Source: Cryptomeria japonica
Lineage: Eukaryota; Streptophyta; Pinopsida; Cupressales; Cupressaceae
Assembly: GCF_030272615.1 (NCBI RefSeq)
Contig: NC_081412.1
Location: 541,836,335 to 541,900,334, forward strand
Reading direction: 5' to 3'
DNA length: 64,000 bases
This document shows, one piece after another, positions 48,110-61,466 of this stretch (the stretch's first letter is position 1; each line of letters opens with the position of its first letter). The notes beneath the pieces were generated by a model, which did not search any database, was not told where the DNA came from, and was given only the letters and a program-made list of their open reading frames with translations. The translations under genes were made by a program, and so were the position numbers.

Positions 48110-48790
48110 AATGGAGGATCGAATGGAAATTGCAAGGCCTTTATCATCTCCTAAAAACAATGAAACTGGTTTGGGACCACTTCAACAATTGTGCTTTCTT
48201 CATGAAATGGTGTGGGCTGGATTGCTCGACAATACGCATTATAGAGTGGTGGATAAGAAACTTTGGCAGATGGTTAAGTGTGAAACCGCTTGCTTATGGT
48301 TTCTTTGTGATCGAATGTATCAATGATCTATTAAAAAGGGAAATCTTGTTCGGAAAACCCCTTTTTTTTAAAGAATTATGTTTTTATTTAGTTGGCTGGG
48401 AACCTAATTTTAACCCTCTTAAGCACAAAATGGATTAGTTTGAGAAATGTTTCCCCAAAATACTGGGGCATGGATGCAATTAACCATATTGAGGAGGAGA
48501 TTGGGTTTCTCATAGGAGTTCATGAGGATTTCTTTTCAAAAAAATTAGAGTCACACCTTAGACTATATGTGGCTCTAGATTGTGACACGAAAACCCTTGA
48601 TGATCTAAAAATCATCATAAAGAAGGACTTGTGGCTACAAAAGGTGGAAATAGATCTACATCATCAAGGAGGCAGATCCAGTTTAGAGTTAGGCTTTCAA
48701 AATTCCACTTCTAACCCACAAAACCTAGGAAATACGCCCCCCTCCCAATTCACTCTTAGAATTACCTTTGGTGTTGAAACCGAAAGAGGG
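48110..48790 (+). pseudogene. LINE ORF1 remnant (DUF4283-like)
   Basis: The frame at 48130-48438 has the plant DUF4283 pattern: a GFFVIE block, a GKPLFF block and WEPNFNPL near its end. After a frameshift near 48400-48440, homology continues at 48440-48650 with SPKYWGMDAINHIEEEIG, FIGVHEDFF-like and LRLYVALD blocks. These are the second half of the domain. In plant LINEs this protein precedes ORF2; none follows here before the LARD at 49815. The rest (to 48952) is open but unrecognised. Confidence 0.65.
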
Positions 48791-48952
48791 GTTTCAGACT
48801 CAAAGAAATTTTGTAAGTCCTTCCTTTATGGTGAAGGGATTTATCAAGGAGTGCAAGAAAAAAAGGACTATCTTGAGTATATGTTGCACAATTTGAAGTG
48901 GACTAATCATGGTCAATGTGACAATGAGCATGAGAAAAGTGTCCATGTATGA

Positions 48953-49809
48953 GATAGCTATTATAAAGTAGCCATTCAAACAAAATTGATACATAAAACA
49001 TAGTATTAAAAGATAGATGCAACTCTATGGCAGTGAACCATGAAGATAGTCTTATGACGACAAAATAGAAGTGTTAAGAGTAGCCATGCAAAAAAGAAAG
49101 AAGGGTTCAATAACAGATATAAGAGTTCAAAATATCCATTAGATATAGCAGTCACATGTCATGCAAAATAAGATGAATATTATCCAAAGATCTGTGAAAG
49201 AGGTTTGTGAATACAAGTTCCAAGGTATGAAAAGCAGTGTGAGATGATGTGGCATATGCTATCAAATGATATATAAAGTCACAAATGAAAGAAAATGATG
49301 GTTATCAGGGAATTATAAGAGAACAAGGATAGTTATGATAGCATGTTAAGGTTTACATTTTCTATGATGGTGAGTCCATACAAAATAAAGTAAATGGAGG
49401 GAAACAATATTCAATTATGAGCTCTTGAAAGATCAAATTATGATGAATATATTATTCCTTTTTCAAAAGCATGACAATCTAATTAACACTTTTGTGATAA
49501 ACAAGCATGTGATATCAAACTCCAAGAGACAATGATATGAAAGAGCGGCCCTAGAAAGTGATAGTCAAGTAAAACGGGTAATCATGAAGATGAGATACTT
49601 TGCTAATTTGAAATTACAATTTTATTAAAAAAGGCAAAAGGTCCACCAAGGTCTTCTAAACAAAACTTGATAAGAAATTATGAGCACTATTATGATATAC
49701 CTATGAAACGAGGAGATTTAGGTTTATGTTTTCATGCACATTTATTAAAGAACATTGTATTGATTAAACGAACAAGGGAGCCTTCACGATGACAATCAAA
49801 AGGAGATGA
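48953..49809. other. AT-rich interval before the LARD insertion
   Basis: No gene or paired repeat recognised. It ends in the target site AGACA (49810-49814). Confidence 0.55.
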
Positions 49810-49814
49810 AGACA

Positions 49815-52800
49815 TGTAGTACCCCTGCCCTAATCAATTTCTAATCTCGATTTAACCTTGATTAGTTTATCATAATATAATGATTATAGTCAGATGTTTT
49901 GATTTAGTGCATAGCTGTTAATGTGGTTTTTGCACCAATTTGTATGCAGGTTATTAATTCTCCTATTTCGTGTTATTATCCCGAGCTAACACTTTCATTA
50001 AATTTATATATGTATGCATGTATGACTCTTGGTTGCAGGAGATTGCAGGTACAATACCGCATGGGTGCGAGGTTCGTCTCTGCCTGATTTTGCAGGTTTG
50101 AGTGTACCTCTTTAATCGTTAGAGTTGGATTAGGTGGTCATAAGACCCTCGTTTGACCATAGTCGTGCTCAAGTGAGCGTCGTCAGTCGTCATCGGTATT
50201 CCCTTTGGTTGGGTATGCGGGTCATCTGTCTGTTTGGCTTCTTGGGTTGTGTGTTTTGTGTGTATGGTTAAATTGAGCAATTAGTCCTTAGTATTTAATT
50301 TGATTAAATATGTGTTTGTACATTAAAGATTAATGGACTAAATTAAACAGGATTTCTTTATGCGATTATCGTTAATTTGAATTGCTCAATTTAAATTGGG
50401 AGCAAGTTCAATTAAATGGTTAATGTTAATGTTAATTTATTATGTTTATGCTTATGAAATGAAAGATCGAAATTTAATTGAAATAGAATTGATTTTATCT
50501 TCTTAGCATTTTTGAAATAGAAAGGTTAATTTCAGTTATTGGAGAAAATCAATTTTTAATTGAAAAGCAAATTTAATTTATTGATATAGTTGGAAAATAA
50601 AGATTTTTGAGGAATTATTTTAAATAAAAATATTTTAATTCCAAAGATAAAATTTTGGTCAAACTTCTCCCATTTAACCTAGACTTTTAGAAAATATTGG
50701 GGGTTGAATTTTTTTTGGGAAAAATATTTTTTGGAAAATATTTTGGATGGAAAATTTGGGGATTTTGGAAGGAGAAGGATTTCTTGAGCTGCAAGTTGGG
50801 GCTCTCCATCAGATCCTTTCCAAGAATGCTTATTGAGGTAGGAATTTTGTTTACCAATTTGGTTAATTATTATTATTATTATTATTATTATTTTTAAATG
50901 GGCTTGAATGTTCTTCATGTTGTTTTGGTTTTAAATTCCCCATTGGTTGCTCACGATTAAGTATTATAGTGAGATTAGTCAGAGTTTGGCTTATTGTTTG
51001 AATTCTTGCATTAGATATGAGCTCCCTTTTGTCCAAAATTGTTTATTTTGGAAGGTATTTCAACAAATTCTTCTGTTTTTGAAAACCTTATATGTTCTGG
51101 AAATTTCTATTTTAAGTCTCAAAATGAGATTGTTTTAAACAAAAATGGAGGTTTGTTGTTTTTAGAAAAGATAAATATAAAAAAAATATTCAATCAAAAA
51201 AATCGATTTTAATGTTAAATCAAAATTCATTGTCTTTTAAAAAACAAAAAAGTGATAAACAAAAAAAAAATGAATTATATTTATTGGGGTTTGGAGGAGC
51301 AGGGAGCGAAGGTTCAACCCATCGTCGCCTCCCTCTGCACAAGCTGCAGCAAGCTGCGACCCCCATCGTGGCCGCAGGGAACTGCAACCCCCACGGTGGC
51401 CACGTGGGCGCCGTGGGACCTGCTTCCACTGCGGTGGCGCCATCGCGGCTAGGGCACGACCACCCAACCCCCGCGTAAGGGAGGTGGGCCCGGCCGCCCT
51501 CGCCGCCCCTTTCTTTTTTAGTATGTTTTAAAAAAAAAAGATTAATTTTTTTTTTTATTTATCAAAAAAAATATATTAATTTAATATTATTTAAATAATA
51601 ATGTTTAATTAAGTTTTAATGCTAAATTTTATTTGATTATTAATTAATGTATATAGTTAATTAATGTGTAATTAATATATATGTTAATTATTGGTTAAAT
51701 TTGCATTTTGATATATTTGCAAGGAATAATATAGTATTTGGAAATGAAAAAAAATAAAATCAAATATTATATTAATTGTTAATTCTTGGAAATTAACTCA
51801 TATGTTAATAGGAAATTTGTGAGATTAAATATTATGTCAAATTGGGAATTGGAAGATTGATAGATATAGTTGAAATTTCACGACAGCCTCTCTTAATGAA
51901 ATATGGATATTAGATGAGAAAATGCATTTATTAATGTTTTGTTTTTATGTATTGGAATAGTGACATGGTCTTATACTGGCAATTTTTGTCCTTTGAAATT
52001 ACTATGTAATGGTGTTTTTGTTCAAATATTATTATTTTGGAAACTTAGATCATTTAGAAAACTTGATCGACATTTAATGTTTATAGCAATTCGGAAAAGA
52101 TTGCATCTATTGGTTATTGCCTATGCGAGTTTAATTTCTATACTTGCTTTTGCTTAAGTAATGACAAGCCTTACTTTGTTTGATTGGACCCTGTCATATG
52201 GTTGATTTGGGTACCTGTTTTTGTCCTCGGTCTCGAGTTGACTGTTATTTTGTTGTGGTGTTGTATTGGTCATATCCTTTATGTGGGTGTCAAATGATGA
52301 TTCGTGGTTGACCATAGTTGGTCAGGTCTCTGGTTAGAGTACCGTCAGTAAGTGTACCTCATTTGAGTTGTGTTTGACCAGATGGATGTTCCCTCCTTTT
52401 TGAACTGTGTTTTCTTGACCTTGTGTATTCCTTGGTTTCTGAGGTCGCTTGAGTATAGTCTAGTGTCGTATGGGAAGTGGCTTTTGATTGGGGGTCGTGC
52501 CCAAAGTGGCTGTTGGGTAATCCATCGAAGGTGAGTCTAAAAAGTGATAACCTAACAGTAGATTAGAATGTTAATCTCTAAGTAAGATAATTGTGCCTCA
52601 CACATGGGACGAGTGCTAACACAGACTCGACATGTTGTGAGAAGGTGTGAAATGGCAAACCATCATCCTTGTCTTCACGAAAGGATGTGTGGGTCCACAT
52701 GAGGCTTGGATGGGCCAGAGGTTCGGATTAGGTTGCCAGGGTAACCCAGTGTATGGGGTCGGAACCTATGAAGACCTGCCATGGTAACCATACCAGGTTG

Positions 52801-53810
52801 TATGATGACATTTGTCCCTACATTCGCTAGTTTGTGGTTGTATGGTCTTGATAGGAGCAACTTTTTTGGAGTTGTCTTGTTGCTTATGCCCTTGTGAGAA
52901 CCCGATTTTATGCTAGACCTTGGGTTACGATGACTCAGTTTTGTGGATGCTCTAGTGGACCTTTGTATTAGCTTCGATTATGTTCAGCTGGATCCTTTCC
53001 TTTTCAGGGATCGTTTATGTATTTATTGACCGATGTGGTCATTTGTATATTGGGTATGTTTCACCTTGATGGCAGGATTATAAATAATGAGAACCTTATG
53101 TATTATGAACTTTATTAATTATCAGAGGGGTCTTGCAGTTGAGCAGACCCAGAGATGTAGCCCTTTAGGGGTGAACTCCGAGATCATCTTAGTGATATGT
53201 GATGCTTTTATTCTTATGTTTCATGTTTAGTGTTAGCATGTATGGATGACATTTTGATAGAATGTATAAGTGGATAAGATGAAATTAATTTAAAATGCAT
53301 GTATGCAGTCCTCTCTTGAATGCAGTAAATTGTATCATGAAAGAATGTATCTTAGAGTAATGGAATATATTCAGTTGTTGTTAAGGAAATTAAGTATGCA
53401 TGGAAAGATCTCATAAGTTTATGATGAAATTCTTGTGTGTTAGAATATTAGATGCATGGCTTATATTTTAATGAAAAGTTTGAATGAAGGGTATAGATGA
53501 ATCTTAATGGATGAACCTTATGTTGTGAACTATATTTTCCTCTATCTAAAAGAAATTATCCTTGTTTAAGAATTATCTCATTTTTAAGATAATCAGCTTA
53601 TTGGATTAATTGTGTGAGTTAAGCTAAATGTGTAATTAAGTAATCACATTGGGAAGCTCTTTAGGTGTTAGTTGATGTCTTCCGCTACATAATCTGAATC
53701 TTTGATATCTTGTTGTATCTTAATGTTGTGTAACTTTAAAAAAAAAATTGTTGCACTCCATTTGTATGTTTTAGCTTTATCCCTTCGGGGTTTCTTGGTG
53801 GGGCATTACA
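49815..53810 (+). repeat. 5' LTR of the LARD (3996 bp)
   Basis: TG...CA termini. It contains an (ATT)n run near 50870-50895, a GC-rich island at about 51290-51510, and TATAAATA at 53079-53086 as a promoter candidate. Compared with the 3' LTR it carries about 46 extra bases around 51089-51135. Confidence 0.93.
53079..53086 (+). promoter_or_regulatory. TATA box candidate in the LARD 5' LTR
   Basis: TATAAATA, conserved at 60735-60742 in the 3' LTR. It lies about 730 bases before the LTR end, which would leave a long R-U5 region. Confidence 0.45.
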
Positions 53811-53812
53811 TT

Positions 53813-53825
53813 TGGTATCAGAGCC
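53813..53825 (+). other. LARD primer-binding site (initiator tRNA-Met)
   Basis: TGGTATCAGAGCC is an exact match to the common plant PBS, two bases after the LTR end. Confidence 0.9.
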
Positions 53826-56800
53826 AGGTTGCAAACACTGGGATCTCTGGTGTCGCGTGTGCCCTTAGTTGGTGTGAGGTGTATCGACCTTATGTGCATG
53901 CTTGTCTTCCTCTTTGTATGTGAGTGATTGAGCAGACCTTAACTTGTGTGTAACGTGTGTGTTCACACCTTGCGTTCATCTTCTTGATGTTGGTGTTTTG
54001 AGTATTTATATGTGCATTATGTGCTTATCGATGTCTTGGTCTACGATTACTCAGACTCTGAAAGAGAGTCTTATGTACCTTCCTTATTGATTGTTGTACT
54101 CTTTAGACTAATCCATTTGGATTGGTTTGTGCTTGTCTTGAATCTGAAAGTAAGAAAGGTGCTTGTTTAAGATTATGATCTAGCTTAGTGTTGTCTACTT
54201 GAAGGACTAGTATGGTAAATGTTGAATGCTTATTTTGGAGCAAATTGAATGATTATCACCCTTCCTTCTCTCTCTCCTTAGAAATTAAAATGTTTAGGAT
54301 ATGTGTAATTATCTCTGATTTGAGTTTTCTTTGTGCGAGAGAAAGGGTGTGACTTCTTGAACCCTTGTGTGAACCCTATGATGCTTTTGTGTTTTAGATA
54401 ATAAAAAGGGGCTTTGGGTTTGAAAGTTAATATTGGCTATTGAGAGAAAATTGTATGCGTTCATTAAAGAATTATCCATGTGTTTAGTAGAAGTAACATA
54501 ATTAAATTATATCTTAAGTAATGGTGCACTAATATGTGAATAGTTGTTATGTGAAACTACTTTGTTTGTAAAAGAAGTATTTAAGGGAACATGTTATAGT
54601 AGCTTCAAGAGTGTATTAATGTGCTCCATGAAAGATTGTTAATGTGTTTTATTAAACCAGTTTGATTGAGGATTTATTTTAGCAATGCTCCATTGAACTT
54701 GCTTTTGGGTATATGTAATTACCTTATTATGTTTGGAAAGTGCAAATGAAAAGCTTGTTTGATGTGCATGCATTGATATGTATTATTTTGTTGATAGCTC
54801 CTCGCTTACCTTTTGATCGTAATTTGATTTTCAATGATAGGTTACAAATTATGACATGTGTTTGTATTGTATTATAGTAGTGAGTGTTCTCAAGAGACCT
54901 TGCATCATTGATAAGATTGCCTATTTTGATCTCTATTGTTTGGAAAACTAGAACCTCCTTTGCAACCATAATATTTGGAAATGTCATGTTAGGCTATTTG
55001 GCATCCTTCTAAAATGGTAGCGAAATGAAAACTGTGAAATTAAAATGATAGGCTTATAGTGAGAAATTTTATATTGTAGTGTGACCTTGTTGATCTTGTG
55101 TCTTTGTAGGAAATAGTTTGATTATCAAACTCCCTTTCCCTTCTCTTTGCCTAGATTATAAGATTTTTAGAAATGCTACTAAGAATGCATTGATTTAAAT
55201 AGAATGTTCTTACTCTTATGAAATTGTATGTTTGCTTTTGGGATTCTTATGGAAAGATGAAAGTCTTAAGCTTTAGAAATAAATTTGCATAGTTAGTGAT
55301 GTGAATATGGATGCTTAGTGAAATTCGAGAAAGATATAGGAATGATGTTATTTCCTTATGTAATTTTGAATTGTTAATAATTTCAGTACCTAAATCTAGA
55401 GTAAACTTGATTCAGTTATTCATGTGGGAAGCATAATTAAAATCTTCCTTGTGTAGATGATAGCGTACTGGAAAGTACTCCCCGTAAATGTGACTAAACC
55501 AGTACTGGTGTGTTCATGTGTATTGTAAGAAACCAGTACTTATTATATGTTTCCATGGGTTGGTGAAGTAATCAACCATGGAGGATATGTTGCTTATGAG
55601 TATGGGAAACCATACTGTTTATGTGATGTTTCTTATTTGTTTCCCTACTGAGTACCAAACCTCGGGTTGTGTGTAATTCAGTATGTTAGGGGTAGTATTG
55701 GAAGTCACCATTCCTTGAATAGTATGGATTGGCATATGAGTAATGTCGGTGCGAAGCGAATTTAGCTTCTCTATTTCGAGGAATGATATAGTTATACTAT
55801 AAAACTGTATCAAAGGTGTACTTAATAATTTCCCCTTTTGATGAATCTATTTATAGGTTTACGTGTGGTAGCCTATTCCTTCCTTTATTTGAGTATTTTG
55901 ATGGCATTTCTTGAGCATAGTGATGGTGTATTTTGGAGGATCTTTTGCCTTGTCTTCATGAAAGGTAGGTTTATCCACATGAGCTTCTAGTTAGTATGTG
56001 TTGGTGGTCATGTGGGTGGACCTTAGTCATGTATACCTCTGGCTTACAATGAGTATCCTTATACATACGTCGCTATGCGGGACGTGACCTGTGTGTGCTT
56101 GTTACCACGAGGTACACTACCATGCGGGATACGTCCATTGCGTGTCTTCTTCGCTTGGGGTATTGCCATGCCGCGTGACGACGTGATGCGGGGTGATGTC
56201 AAGGTGCACACCGCCATGCCATGTGGGTAGTGTGACTATGTCGCACCACATGATGAGCTACTGCAATAGCTAGACGATTGTTCCTTCCTTCCTCGTTGGT
56301 GGCTAGACGCTAATCAAATAGTGATGTTATGTGCAGTTGTGATATTCTTTATATTTCTTTGGGGACCAGCAATTTATTTTACTTTGACTTTGAAAGTTTT
56401 GTCGTGATCTTGTGATCTTTTGCTTACTTGATTTGGTGTTGCAAATTCTGGATTATTTTCTTGCCTTACTGTTGGAATTGATGATTTATTATCTTTATTC
56501 ATCTGTACTTTGGTGGCTAAACTGGTTTATCCTTATTGTTTTTGTATGCTGGTCTTGTGTTGAAATGTGAAATTCCTCTCCAAGGACGTATAAGATGGTC
56601 TTGGTAGAGTGTGTACGAGGAAGTAGACGTAAGGAACCTTGAGGATGGGGGTATGTGAGGCTGTGATGCAGCTAGGATCCACTACCTACCAATGTGTGGT
56701 GACTATCTCTTGGAGGCTAACCACCTTGCTCAACAAGGGATATTCACAAAGGTCTTGTATGGAAGGTAGCACCGCTATGGTGTGCCTAGCACCATCGAGC

Positions 56801-57500
56801 CTTGAGTGAGATATTGGATATTTATGATCATATTATTATTCTGAGATCAGGCATAGAGATGCTGATCGCGCATGTTATCTTTGACCGAGCATTAGACATG
56901 CTCACATGTGGCCTTTTCAGTTATGCATTCCAGTTTGTGGATGGTTATTATGTGTATCATGGAGTAAATTGTATTAACTTGTCACTATGTTATGGGACAT
57001 AGTCATTGGAAAGGTTTTCATTTATGCCTGGCAAGTGTAAACAATTGAGTTATTTGGGTTGCTCTTATTCATGAAAGTTAACTTGGTTGTAGAAATTAAA
57101 ATTTTGAAGCTAGTTCTATGCGATAATGTTTTATGAAATAGATGTATTGGTAAAAGAAATTGATCCTGATTGCATGTTTTCTTGTCATGTTTGGTAGATG
57201 GGTATGGTAATTGTTGTTTACCTCTTTGTAATGCATTAATTTGGTGTAATGAAAGAGAGAAAATTTGTGTTCCTCTACTATGATTATTGATGATTCTTGG
57301 AATATTTTAAGAAGTGTATGGTTTTTAGATGTACCTTGCCAATGGGTAATGACATTTGTAAAGGATTTTGCAATAATGTTTCATTTATTTATGGAAAGAT
57401 TCCTATATGCAATTTAATATTTGTTGAATGAGTTTCAGGGCTTATGCGTGCGACATGTTCTCCATCTAGCCTTACGACTTCCAGGAGTAAGTCAGAACCT
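53826..57500 (+). other. LARD internal region, non-coding
   Basis: All six frames are broken; none shows a retroelement motif. Around 55940-56000 a short stretch resembles LTR sequence near 52660-52715 (CCTTGTCTTCA.GAAAGG ... CCACATGAG). At 56060-56240 a more GC-rich, CpG-rich block repeats ATGCGGGACGTG-like words. CCAGTACT recurs near 55500-55530. Any function would be as RNA (packaging, dimerisation). Confidence 0.7.
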
Positions 57501-57512
57501 AGGGGGGAAGAA
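57501..57512 (+). other. LARD polypurine tract
   Basis: AGGGGGGAAGAA immediately before the 3' LTR start TGTAG. Confidence 0.9.
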
Positions 57513-60500
57513 TGTAGTACCCCTGCCCTAATCAATTTCTAATCTCGGTTTAACCTTGATTAGTTTATCATAATATAATGATTATAGTCACATGTTTTGA
57601 TTTAGTGCATAGTTGTTAATGTGGTTTTTGCACCAATTTTTATGTAGGTTATTAATTCTTCTATTTCATGTTATTATCTCGAGCTAACACTTTCATTAAA
57701 TTTATATATGTATGCATGTATGACTCTTGGTTGCAGGAGATTGCAGGTACAGTACCGCATGGGTGCGAGGTTCGTCTCCGCCTGATTTTGTAGGTTTGAG
57801 TGTACCTCTTTAATCCTTAGAGTTGGATTAGGTGGTCATAAGACCCTCATTTGACCATAGTCGTGCTCAAGTGAGCGTCGTCAGTCGTCGTTGGTATTCC
57901 CTTTGGTTGGGCATGCGGGTCGTCTATCTGTTTGGCTTCTTGGGTTGTGTATTTTGTGTGTATGGTTAAATTGAGCAATTAGTCCTTAGTATTTAATTTG
58001 ATTAAATATATGTTGGTACATTAAAGATTAATGGACTAAATTAAACAGGATTTCTTTATGCGATTATTGTTAATTTGAATTGCTCGATTTAAATTGGGAG
58101 CAAGTCCAATAAAATGGTCAGTGTTAATGTTAATTTATTATGTTTATGCTTATGAAATGAAAGATCGAAATTTAATTGAAATAGAATTAATTTTATCTTC
58201 TTGGCATTTTTGAAATAGAAAGGTTAATTTCAGTTATTGGAGAAAATCAATTTTTAATTGAAAAGCAAATTTAATTTATTGATATAGTTGGAAAATAATG
58301 ATTTTTGAGGAATTATTTTAAATAAAAATATTTTAATTCCAAAGATAAAATTATGGTCAAACTTCTCCCATTTAACCTAGACTTTTGGAAAATATTGGGG
58401 ATTGAATTTTTTGGGGGAAAAATATTTTTTGGAAAATATTTTGGATGGAAAATTTGGGGATTTTGGAAGGAGAAGGATTTCTTGAGCTGCAGGTTGGGGC
58501 TCTCCATCAGATCCTTTCCAAGAATGCTTATTGAGGTAGGAATTTTGTTTACCAATTTGGTTAATTATTTTTTGTTTTGTTTTGTTTTTTTAAATGGGCT
58601 TGAATGTTCTTCATGCTATTTTGGTTTTAAATTCCCCATTGGTTGCTCAAGATTAAGTATTATAGTGAGATTAGTAAGAGTTTGGCTTATTGTTTGAATT
58701 CTTGCATGAGATATGAGCTCCCTTTTGTCCAAAATTGTTTATTTTGGAAGGTATTTCAACAAATTCTTCTATTTTTGAAAACCTATAAACAAAAATGGAG
58801 GTTTGTTGTTTTTAGAAAAGATAAATATAAAACAAATATTCAATCAAAAAAATCGATTTTAATGTTAAATCAAAATTCATTGTCTTTAAAAAAACAAAAA
58901 AGGGATAAACAAAAAAAATGAATTATATTTATTGGGGTTTGGAGGAGCGGGGAGCAGAGGCTCGACGCGCCGCCTCCTCCCCCTGCACAGGCCGCAGCCA
59001 GCGGCGACCTCAACAAGCTGCGACCCCCACGGTGGCCGCAGGGTCCCCCGCGGTGGCGGCGTGGGCGCCGCGAGACATGCGTCCACTGCGGTGGCGCCGT
59101 CACAGCTAGGGCACAACCGCCCAACCCCCGCGTAAGGGAGGTGGGCCTGGCAGCCCTCGCCGCCCCCTTTTTTTTACTATGTTTTAAAAATTATTTTTTT
59201 AAATATTTTTTTTATTTATCAAAAACAATATATTAATTTAATATTATTTAAATAATAATGTTTAATTAAGTTTTAATGTTAAATTTTATTTAATTATTAA
59301 TTAATGTATATAATTAATTAATGAGTAATTAATATATATGTTAATTATTGGTTAAATTTGCATTTTGATATATTTGCAAGGAATAATATAGTATTTGGAA
59401 ATGAAAAAAATTAAAATCAAATATTATATTAATTGTTAATTCTAGGAAATTAACTCATATGTTAATAGGAAATTTGTGAGATTAAATATTATGTCGATTT
59501 GGGAATTGGAAGATTGATAGATATAGTTGAAATTTCACGACAGCCTCTCTTAATGAAATATGGATATTAGATGAGGAAATGCATTTATTAATGTTTTGTT
59601 TTTATGTATTGGAATAGTGACACGGTCTTATACTGGCAATTTTTGTCATTTGGAATTACTATGTAATGGTGTTTTTGTTCAAAATTATTATTTTGGAAAC
59701 TTAGATCATTTAGAAAACTTGATCGACATTTAATGTTTATAGCAATTCGGAAAAGATTGTATCTGTTGGTTATTGCCTATGCGAGTTTAATTTCTGTATT
59801 CGCTTTTGCTTAAGTAATGGCAAGCCTTGCTTTGTTTGATTGGACCCTGTCGTATGGTTGATTTGAGTACCTGTTTTTGCCCTCGGTCTCGAGTTGACTG
59901 TTATTTTGTTGTGGTGTTGTATTGGTCATATCCTTTATGTGGGTGTCGAATGATGATTCGTGGTTGACCAAAGTTGGTCAGGTCTCTAGTTAGAGTACCG
60001 TCAGTAAGTGTACCTCGTTTGAGTTGTGTTTGACTAGATGGATGTTCCCTCCTTTTTGAACTCCGTTTGCTTGACCTTGTGTATTCCTTGGTTTCTGAGG
60101 TCACTTGAGTATAGTCTAGTGTCGTATGGGAAGTGGCTTTCGATTGGGGGCCATGCCCAAAGTGGCTGCTGGGTAACCCATCGAAAGTGAGTCTAAAAAG
60201 TGATAACCTAACAATAGATTAGAATTTTAATCTCTAAGTAAGATAATTGTGCCTCACACATGGGATGAGTGCTAACACATACTCGACATGTTGTGAGAAG
60301 GCCTGAAATGGCAAACCATCATCCTTGTCTTCACGAAAGGATGTGTGGGTCCACATGAGGCTTGGATGGGCCAGAGGTTCGGATTAGGTTGCCAGGGTAA
60401 CCCAGTGTATGGGGTCGGAACCTATGAAGACTTGCCATGGTAGCCATACCAGGTTGTGTGATGACACTTGTCCCTACGTTCGCTAGTTTGTGGTTGTATG

Positions 60501-61466
60501 GTCTTGATAGGAGCACCTTTTGTGGAGTCCTCCTGTTGCTTATGCCCTTGTGAGAACCTGACTTCATGCTAGACCTTGGGTTATGATGACTCAATTTTGT
60601 GGATGCTCTAGTGGACCTTTGTATTAGCTTCGATTATGTTTAGCTTGATCCTTTCCTTTTTAGGGATCGTTTATGTATTTATTGACCGATGTGGTCGTTT
60701 GTATATTGGGTACGTTTCGCCTTGATGGCAAGATTATAAATAATGAGAACCTTATGTATTATGAACTTTATTAATTATCAGAGGGGTCTTGCAGTTGAGC
60801 AGACCCGAAGATGTAGCCCTTTAGGGGTGAGCTCTGAGATCATCTTGGTGTTATGTGATGCTTTTATTTTTATGTTTCATGTTTAGTGTTAGCATGTATG
60901 GATGACATTTTGATATAATGTATAAGTGGATAAGATGAAATTAATTTAAAATGCATGTATGTAGTCCTCTCTTGAATGCAGTAAATTGTATCATGAAAGA
61001 ATGTAGCTTAGAGTAATGGAATATATTCAGTTGTTGTTAAGGAAATTAAGTATGCATGGAAAGATCTCATAAGTTTACGATGAAATTCTTGTGTGTTAGA
61101 ATATTAGATGCATGGCTTATATTTTAATGAAAAGTTTGAATGAAGGGTATAGATGAATCTTAATGGATGAACCTTATGTTGTGAACTATATTTTCATCTA
61201 TCTGAAAGAAATTATCCTTGTTTAAGAATTATCTCATTTTTAAGATAATCAACTTATTGGATTAATGGTGTGAGTTAAGTTAAATGTGTAATTAAGTAAT
61301 CACGTTGGGAAACTTTTTAGGTGTTAGTTGATGTCTTTCGCTATTTAATATGAATCTTTGATATCTTGTTGTATCTCAATGTCGTGTAACTTTAAAAAAA
61401 AAATTATTGCACTCCATTTGTATGTTTTAGCTTTATCCCTTCAGGGTTTCGGGGTGGGGCATTACA
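57513..61466 (+). repeat. 3' LTR of the LARD (3954 bp)
   Basis: Collinear with 49815-53810. Its GC-rich island (about 58940-59165) differs from the 5' copy by several indels and many substitutions. An antisense frame of 61-87 codons near 60331-60594 is present in both LTRs only because they are copies. Confidence 0.93.

Noticed and set aside
51212..51478. Ala/Gly/His-rich open frames in the LARD LTR GC island (also 58918-59135)
   Set aside because: Open on several frames and both strands because of GC-rich composition; the frames are not conserved between the two LTRs because of indels.
52675..52860. Antisense frame shared by both LARD LTRs (also 60331-60594)
   Set aside because: Shared because the LTRs are copies of each other; length differs (61 versus 87 codons) and no domain is visible.
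53813..53825. tRNA-like match TGGTATCAGAGCC
   Set aside because: It is a retrotransposon primer-binding site complementary to a tRNA 3' end, not a tRNA gene; no cloverleaf follows.
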